64,000 nt of DNA from Capra hircus. Taxonomy: Eukaryota; Chordata; Mammalia; Artiodactyla; Bovidae. The notes beneath the pieces were generated by a model. That model was not told the DNA's origin, ran no database searches, and saw nothing but the letters and a program-made list of their open reading frames with translations. The position numbers and the translations under genes were made by a program. The number at the start of each line of letters is the position of its first letter. Position 1 is the first letter of the stretch. Shown here piece by piece: positions 57,957-64,000 of this stretch. The stretch lies in assembly GCF_001704415.2 (NCBI RefSeq), contig NC_030811.1:79192069-79256068 (forward strand), in the 5' to 3' direction.

Positions 57957-58798
57957 AGATGTTTAGATTTTTTGATATTTCTAACTATTAAATACTATGT
58001 GGGTAAGTTTCCAGTCAAGTTAAATCAGCTTATTTGCTAGAATATTTCAAGTTCAAATATAGGGGTGTAATTAGTTGTCATGTGTTTTCCATATAGATAG
58101 TATGATTGAAGAGAAGTTGGTTTTTAATTGTGTATAGGTATCCTTTTTATACTGTTCATTTACATTTGTTGTGATTTCAAGCTTTAGTTTACTATAATTA
58201 AGTTTCTAAAACTTGATGTGTGGCCTTAAGGAAGCATTTAGCCAGAGCATTTGTGGTATTAGTCTTTTGAATACATTTCTTCTATTAATAATGGATTATA
58301 TGATATAGATCCATGGTGGTTTCATACTTCAATAGAGTCTGCTGTTACAGCTTCAGTAAAGAGACTTCATAAAAGACACATTCTTCAACTTTCTTGGACA
58401 TAACATTCACAGAGTTTTTTCTTCCTTTCTAGCTCTCTGTTTCTCTTAATTTTATATTTAATGATATATCTCATTCTCTTAAATGTAAACTGGCATCTGT
58501 GCTGATAGATACGGTAAATATCTGACATGATAAGTATTTGAAGAACATTTCTGTTGCTAGGTGGGGCTCTTTATTGGCTAGGAAGAGATACTCCTCAAGC
58601 TGGCTCTGACAAAAAGGGCATCATTATTACAAGAGGCTCAGAGGAAGCCCAAGGCTGAAACTCTTTAAAATGGCAGGTGGGGAATCAGGGCTGGAACCTT
58701 TGGTTCTGGCTTGTGTATAGCATTGCCTCCATGATTTCCATCCAGCCTCTGGTTTCCACAGCCATGAACTTAAAGTTCACATTGCACCACTCACAGCC
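57957..58798 (+). other. GNAI1: Intron 1 sequence, nothing recognised
   Basis: No repeat family or exon identified. Confidence 0.4.
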
Positions 58799-61700
58799 TC
58801 AAACCCTTAATTCAGTACAGTTCAGTTCAGTCACTCAGTTGTGTCCAACTCTTTGCAACCCCCAAAATTACAGCACGCCAGCCCTCCCTGTCCATCACCA
58901 ACTCCTGAATTCACTCAGACTCACGTCCATCGAGTTAGTGATGCCATCCAGCCATCTCATCCTCGGTCGTCTCCTTCTCCTCCCACCCCCAATCCCTCCC
59001 AGCATCAGGGACTTTTCCAATGAGTCAACTCTTCGCATGAGGTGGCCAAAGTATTGGAGTTTCAGCTTTAGCATCATTCCTTCCAAAGAACACCCGGAAC
59101 TGATCTTTAGAATGGACCGGTTGGATCTTCTTGCAGTCCAAGGGACTTTCAAGAGTCTTCTCTAACACCACAGTTCAAAAGCATCAATTCTTCAGCACTA
59201 ACCTTCCTCACAGTCTTAACTCTCACATCATACATGACCACTGGAAAACCGTAGCCTTGACTAGATGGACCTTAGTCGGCAAAGTAATGTCTCTGCTTTT
59301 GAATATGCTATCAAGATTGGTCGTAACTTTCCTTCCAAGGAGTAAGTGTCTTTTAATTTTATGGCTGCAGTCACCATCTGCAGTGATTTTGGAGCTCCCA
59401 AAAATAAAGTCTGCCACTGTTTCCACTGTTTCCCCATCTATTTGCCATGAAGTAATGGGACCAGATGCCATCATCTTCGTTTTCTGAATGTAGAAATTTA
59501 AGCCAACTTTTTCACTCTCCACTTCACTTTCATCAAGAGGCTTCTTAGTTCCTCTTGACTTTTTGCCATAAGGGTGGTGTCATCTGCGTATCTGAGGTTA
59601 TTGATATTTGTCCCAGCAATCTTGATTCCAGCTTGTGCTTCTTCCAGCCCAGCGTTTCTCATGATGTACTCTGCATAGAAGTTAAATAAGCAGGGTGACA
59701 ATATACAGCCTTGACGTACTCCTTTTCCTATTTGGAACTAGTCTGTTGTTCCATGTCCAGTTCTAACTATTGCTTCCTGAACTACATATAGGTTTCTCAA
59801 GAGGCAGGTCAGGTGGTCTGGTATTCCCATCTCTTTCAGAATTTTCCACAGTTTATTGTGATCCACACAGTCAAAGGCTTTCACATAGTCAATAAAGCAG
59901 AAATAGATGTTTTTCTGGAACTCTCTTGCTTTTTCCATGATCCAGTGGATGTTGGCAATTTGGTCTCTGGTTCCTCTGCCTTTTCTAAAACCAGCTTGAA
60001 CAACTGGAAGTTCACGGTTCACGTATTGTGGAAGCATGGCTTGAAGAATTTGAGCATTAGTTTACTAGCATGTGAGATGAGTGCAGTTGTGCAGTAGTTG
60101 GAGCATTCTTTGGCATTGCCTTTCTTTGGGATTGGAATGAAAACTGACCTTTTCCAGTCCTGTGGCCACTGCTGAGTTTTCCAAATTTGCTGACATATTG
60201 AGTGCAGCACTTTCACAGCATCATCTTTCAGGATTGAAATAGCTTAACTGGAATTCCATCACCCCCATAAGCTTTGTTCGTAGTGATGCTTTCTAAGGCC
60301 CACTTGGCTTCACATTCCAGGATGTCTGGCTCTAGGTGAGGGATCACACCATCTTTATTATCTGGGTCGTGAAGATCTTTTTTGTACAGTTCTTCTGTGT
60401 ATTCTTGCCACCTCTTCTTAATATCTTCTGCTTCTGATAGGTCCATACCATTTCTGTCCTTTGTCAAGCCCATCTTTGCATGAAATGTTCCCTTGGTATC
60501 TCTAATTTTCCTGAAGAGATCTCTAGTCTTTCCCATTCTGTTCTTTTCCTCTATTTCTTTGCATTGATCGCTGAGGAAGGCTTTCTTATCTCTTCTTGCC
60601 ATTCTCTGGAACTCTGCATTCAGATGCTTATATCTTTCCTTTTCTCCTTTGCTTTTTGCCTCTCTTCTTTTCACACCATTTGTAAGGCCTCCCCAGACAG
60701 CCATTTTGCTTTTTTGCATTTCTTCTCCATGGGCATGGCCTTGATCCCTGTCTCCTGTACAGTGTCTCGAACCTCCGTCCATAGTTCATCAGGCACTCTG
60801 TCAGTCCGATCTAGTCCCTTAAATCTGTTTCTCACTTCCATTGTATAATCATAAGGGATTTGATTTAGGTCTTACCTGAATGGTCTAGTGGTTTCCCTAC
60901 TGTCTTCAATTTAAGTCTGAATTTGGCAATAAGGAGCTCATGATCTGAGCCACAGTCAGCTCCTGGTCTTGTTTTTACTGACTGTATAGAGCTTCTCCAA
61001 CTTTGGCTGGAAAGAAGATAATCAATCTGAGTTCAGTACTGACCATCTGGTGATGTCCATGTGTAGAGTCTTCTCTTGCGTTGTTGGAAGAAGGTGTTCA
61101 CTATGACCAGTGTGTTCTCTTGGCAAAACTCTATTAACCTTTGCCCTGCTTCATTTCGTACTCCAAGGACAAATTTACCTGTTACCCCAGGAGTTTCTTG
61201 ACTTCCTGCTTTTGCATTCCAGTCTCCTATAATGAAAAGGACATCTTTTTTGGATGTTAGTTCTAAAAGGTCTTGTAGGTCTTCATAGAACTGTTCAACT
61301 TCTGCTTCTTCAGCATTACTGGTTGGGGCATAGGCTTGGATTACCGTGATATTGAATGGTTTGCCTTGGAAATGAATAGAGATCATTCTGTCGTTTTGAG
61401 ATTGCATCCAAATACTGCATTTCGTACTCTTGTTGACGATGATGGCTACTCCATTTCTAAGGGATTCCTGCCTGCAGTCGTAGATATAATGGTCATCTGA
61501 GTTAAAAACCCATTCCAGTCCATCTTAGTTCGCTAATTCCTAAAATGTCGACGTTCACTCTTGCCATCTCTTGTTTGACCACTTCCAATTTGTCTTGATT
61601 CATGGACCTAACATTCCAGGTTCCAATGCAATATTGCTCTTTACTGCATCGGACCTTGCTTCTATCACCAGTCACATCCACAACTGGGTATTGTTTTTGC

Positions 61701-61905
61701 TTTGGCTCCATCTCTTCATTCTTTCTGGGGATATTTATCCACTGATCTCCAGTAGCATATTGGGCACTTACCAACCTGGGGAGTTCCTCTTTCAGTATCC
61801 TATCTTTTTGCCTTTTCATACTGTTCATGGGGTTCTCAAGGCAAGAATACTGAGTGGTTTGCCATTCCCTTCTCCAGTGAACCACATTCTGTCAAACCCT
61901 TAATT
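58799..61905 (-). mobile_element. Nearly full-length BovB LINE, antisense, with perfect 14-bp TSD
   Basis: The body is 58813-61891 (3079 bp), flanked by tcaaacccttaatt at 58799-58812 and 61892-61905. It extends from the 3' tail (left) to the sequence just before the ORF (right), and lacks only the repetitive 5'UTR seen at 17056-17858. BovB is an RTE-clade LINE whose single long ORF encodes an AP-type endonuclease and a reverse transcriptase. Compared with the copies at 16858, 22273 and 29213 it lacks the 4-base insertion after YADDTTL. It is antisense to GNAI1, whose intron it lies in. Confidence 0.95.
58895..61885 (-). pseudogene. BovB endonuclease-reverse transcriptase ORF, decayed
   Basis: Read on the minus strand in order, the frame pieces give the endonuclease start (61885-61502: GTWNVRSMNQDKLEVV, then ILGISELRWTGMGF), the endonuclease core (61407-61033: VLFIIGDWNAKAG, YTWTSPDG), the linker before RT (60782-60228), RT motif A (60037-59738: FCFIDYVKAFDCVDHNKL), motif C (59701-59498: RYADDTTLM) and the C-terminal part (59522-59223, 59152-58895). 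At least five frameshifts or stops separate these pieces, so no functional protein can be made. The domain order matches intact RTE-type elements; the assignment is by motif recognition only. Confidence 0.9.
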
Positions 61906-62269
61906 AGTTTTCGAAAATTAGACAGATCTGATCTGCCTGTCACAGCTTTTGCCTCAGGCTCTGGATTCACAGGTCTTTGGTGGGTGAAGATTGGGCCTCC
62001 TGTTGGTCCAGTGCTTACTCTTTTCAGGTCCAGGCAACTGTGGTCTGAGAGGAGTGCAAGGTCACTGAGCCTGTTTCTCGGTAAAGCCAAGAGGAGGGCT
62101 GTCAGACTGTTGAAGAAATATATGACATTGCTTCTGAATCCTTTATATATATCCAGTATAAGAAAATTATTTATGCATTTCAGACAACAAAACTGCTTTC
62201 TGTTAAGCTTTCTATCAGTCCTATTCATTGTCTCCTGTGTTCTGAACTGTTCAGTCTTGAGATTGATAC
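61906..62269 (+). other. GNAI1: Intron 1 sequence, nothing recognised
   Basis: No repeat family or exon identified. Confidence 0.4.
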
Positions 62270-62376
62270 AGTTCAGTTTAGTCACTCAGTCTTGTCCAAC
62301 TCGTGTCCGACTCATTGCCACCCCCATGAACTGCACACGCCAGGCCTCCCTGTCCTGCACCATCTGTCAGAACTTG
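62270..62376 (-). repeat. BovB 3'-end fragment, antisense
   Basis: 'cagttcagtttagtcactca' to 'ccaggcctccctgtcctgca', with a small internal duplication ('gtccaactcgtgtccgactc'). Confidence 0.85.
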
Positions 62377-62575
62377 CTCTTCCCTTGTGACTCAGCTGGT
62401 AAAGAATCCTCCTGTAGTCTGGGAGACCTGGGTTCGATCCCTGGGTTGAGAAGATCCCCTGGAGAAGGGAAAGGGCATGCACTGCAGTATTGTGGCCTGG
62501 AGAATTCCATGGACTGTATAGTCCATGGGTTCTCTAAGAGTTGGACACAACTGAGCCGCTGTTGCTTTCAGCCTT
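62377..62575 (+). repeat. Bov-tA SINE, sense
   Basis: The head 'cttgtgactcagctggtaaa', 'gggttcgatccctgggttg' and a complete Bov-A body are present. It abuts the BovB scrap upstream. Confidence 0.92.
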
Positions 62576-63112
62576 CTTTATGGTTTAGAATTGTTTATAA
62601 ATTGTTAGACCGTGTAAACTGTGACTTCATATTTTATATTCACTTAGTTATATGTGCCTTCAGGATACACAGCTTGAGAACTTTTAACAGAAGTAGAGAA
62701 GACTTTCTTATACAAGAAGAAAAAACATTGCAAATTGTAGTGGGCAAGATTGATTAATTCATTCATATTAACATTGATGACATATGCACTCTAAACACAG
62801 TGGGGAGAAAACATAGCATATGTTTTGTGGAAGTGCAAATTAAAACGAGACACCATCTCACACTTATTAGAATCAGGCAACACCAGATACTGAGCTGGAC
62901 AACTTTCATACACTGTCGGTGGGAGCATCAAGGCAGAACCATTTGGGGTAATGTTTTGTCCATATCTAGTAAAGATATACATCCCTCAGACCAAGCAATC
63001 CCACTCCTAAGTATGGACTCCAGAGAAAGTGTTAACACTTATATCAAGAAAAATATTTCCTGTAATATTGTTACTAGTAAAAGCAACATTTGGAAATAAT
63101 GGAATTATTCGT

Positions 63113-63392
63113 ATTCATGTGGCACCCCACTCCAGTACTTTTGCCTGGAAAATCCCATGGACAGAGGAGCCTGGTGGACTGCAGTCCATGGGGTCGCTAA
63201 GAGTCGGACACGACAGAGCAACTTCACTTTCACTTTTCACTTTCATGCATTGGAGAAGGAAATGGCAACCCACTCCAGTGTTCTTGCCTGGAGAATCCCA
63301 GGGACGGGGGAGCCTGGTGGGCTGCCATCTTTGGGGTCGCACAGATCAGACATGACTGAAGCGACTTAGCAGTAGCAGCAGCAGCAGGAGTA
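63113..63392 (+). repeat. Bov-A2 SINE (Bov-A dimer without tRNA head), sense
   Basis: Two Bov-A bodies occur in tandem ('cactccagtacttttgcctg' and 'cactccagtgttcttgcctg'), joined by a TTTCACTTTCAC linker and ending in an (AGC)n tail. Confidence 0.92.
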
Positions 63393-63539
63393 AATGAGCA
63401 GGAATAAAGTAATAAGAGTTTATATTAAAAATGAAGTACTATAAACAACTCTACAAATGAAATACTCAAAGAGAAAGTGGATATATGATAAATCTCAGTG
63501 CCAATGTTAAGTTACATATGCAGTTTGTAAATGATATGC

Positions 63540-63755
63540 TCTATGGCACACTCAGGGCTTCTCTGATTGCTCAGCTAGCAAAGAATCCACCTGCAATGCA
63601 GGAGACCTGGGTTTGATCCCTGGGTTGGGAAGATCCCCTGGAGAATGGAACGGCTACCCACTCCAGTATTTTGGCCTGGAGGGTTCTGTGGACTCTATAG
63701 TCCATGGAGTTGCAAGAGTCAGACACGACTCAGCAACTTTCTAGTCTATGGCACA
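63540..63755 (+). repeat. Bov-tA SINE, sense, with 11-bp TSD
   Basis: Identical flanks tctatggcaca at 63540-63550 and 63745-63755 enclose a complete Bov-tA. Confidence 0.95.
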
Positions 63756-64000
63756 ATCAAGTAAAGTTAAAAAAAATCTTAAGAACTATACCATATGTTT
63801 ATAGGTACAAATGTATATAGCAAAAGTATAAAGAAATGCATGGAGAGGATAAACATCAAATTCAAAGTGCTGGTGATTCCTGAGAAGAGAGAGAGGGAAT
63901 GAATGAGGGAGGGCTATCCAGGGTGCTGTAGTGCTTTATGTCTCAAGCAGTGTACTGGATACACCACACAGGTGTTGATTCTCTTATTTTCCAGATATTT

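Larger units (their letters stand above)
62800..63995 (+). repeat. Old L1/HAL1-type remnant, sense, interrupted by two SINEs
   Basis: 'agacaccatctcacacttat', 'aagcaatcccactcctaagt', then after the SINEs 'agtataaagaaatgcatgg' and 'gtgctggtgattcctgaga' occur in L1/HAL1 order. The exact family is uncertain. Confidence 0.55.
41150..64000 (+). other. GNAI1: GNAI1 intron 1 (partial, continues past the window)
   Basis: No sequence resembling the 43-nt exon 2 (P-loop remainder, codons 40-54) was found to the window end, so intron 1 is longer than 22.8 kb. A long first intron is typical of GNAI1. It contains CpG-island DNA, then AT-rich single-copy sequence with nested retrotransposons listed separately. 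Most larger insertions (BovB at 45.5 and 58.8 kb, the MaLR, L1_BT) are antisense to the gene, the orientation usually better tolerated because it avoids sense poly(A) signals. Confidence 0.85.

Noticed and set aside
61984..62757. 257-codon plus-strand frame
   Set aside because: It begins at GTG and runs through a BovB fragment and a Bov-tA SINE, so it is a chance frame.
63980..64000. Possible splice acceptor (TTTTCCAG) at the window end as GNAI1 exon 2
   Set aside because: The following bases (atattt) do not encode the P-loop remainder expected in exon 2.
1..64000. A new multi-gene system (defence, biosynthetic or mobile)
   Set aside because: The window is ordinary ruminant intergenic and intronic DNA. 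No gene cluster, operon-like spacing or unknown conserved protein could be supported.

Overview
This is a vertebrate, specifically ruminant, nuclear window. It has many BovB (RTE-type) LINEs, Bov-tA/Bov-A2 and CHR-type tRNA-Glu SINEs and L1_BT-like LINE ends. That mix is diagnostic of ruminants; cattle, sheep, goat and deer cannot be told apart from sequence alone. The only gene I can support is the first coding exon of GNAI1 (G-alpha-i1) on the + strand at 41032-41149. It sits in a CpG island of about 1.2 kb (roughly 40300-41480) and ends at a clean splice donor.

Layout. Positions 1-40 kb are upstream intergenic DNA with no supportable gene. They are AT-rich single-copy sequence broken up by old L1/L2/MIR/MER5A/MLT1 remnants and by younger ruminant insertions. 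Notable parts are a BovB copy with an inverted 5' part and target-site duplications (11.67-13.15 kb), an old antisense L1 carrying a Bov-tA and a BovB (14.04-15.97 kb), a rearranged BovB with its 40-bp-repeat 5'UTR (16.86-17.86 kb), a 2.3-kb L2 relic with four or more later insertions (18.93-21.22 kb), and an L1_BT 3' end split by a Bov-tA (30.5-31.8 kb). From 40.3 to 41.5 kb lies the GNAI1 promoter, 5'UTR and exon 1. From 41150 to the window end is GNAI1 intron 1; exon 2 is not reached. The intron holds a 1.8-kb BovB (45.5 kb), an antisense MaLR provirus relic split by two BovB 3' ends (47.7-49.9 kb), an L1_BT end with target-site duplications (50.1-50.7 kb), and a nearly full-length but decayed BovB with a perfect 14-bp target-site duplication (58.8-61.9 kb).

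By summing my coordinates, about 15 BovB pieces occupy roughly 13 kb, about a fifth of the window. I found no CRISPR array, operon, RNA gene, prokaryotic system or undescribed protein system. The points worth a second look concern retrotransposon biology (5' inversions, a frameshift shared by several BovB copies) and an unexplained perfect 32-bp direct repeat inside GNAI1 intron 1. All family names rest on my recognition of consensus sequences and motifs; no database search was run.
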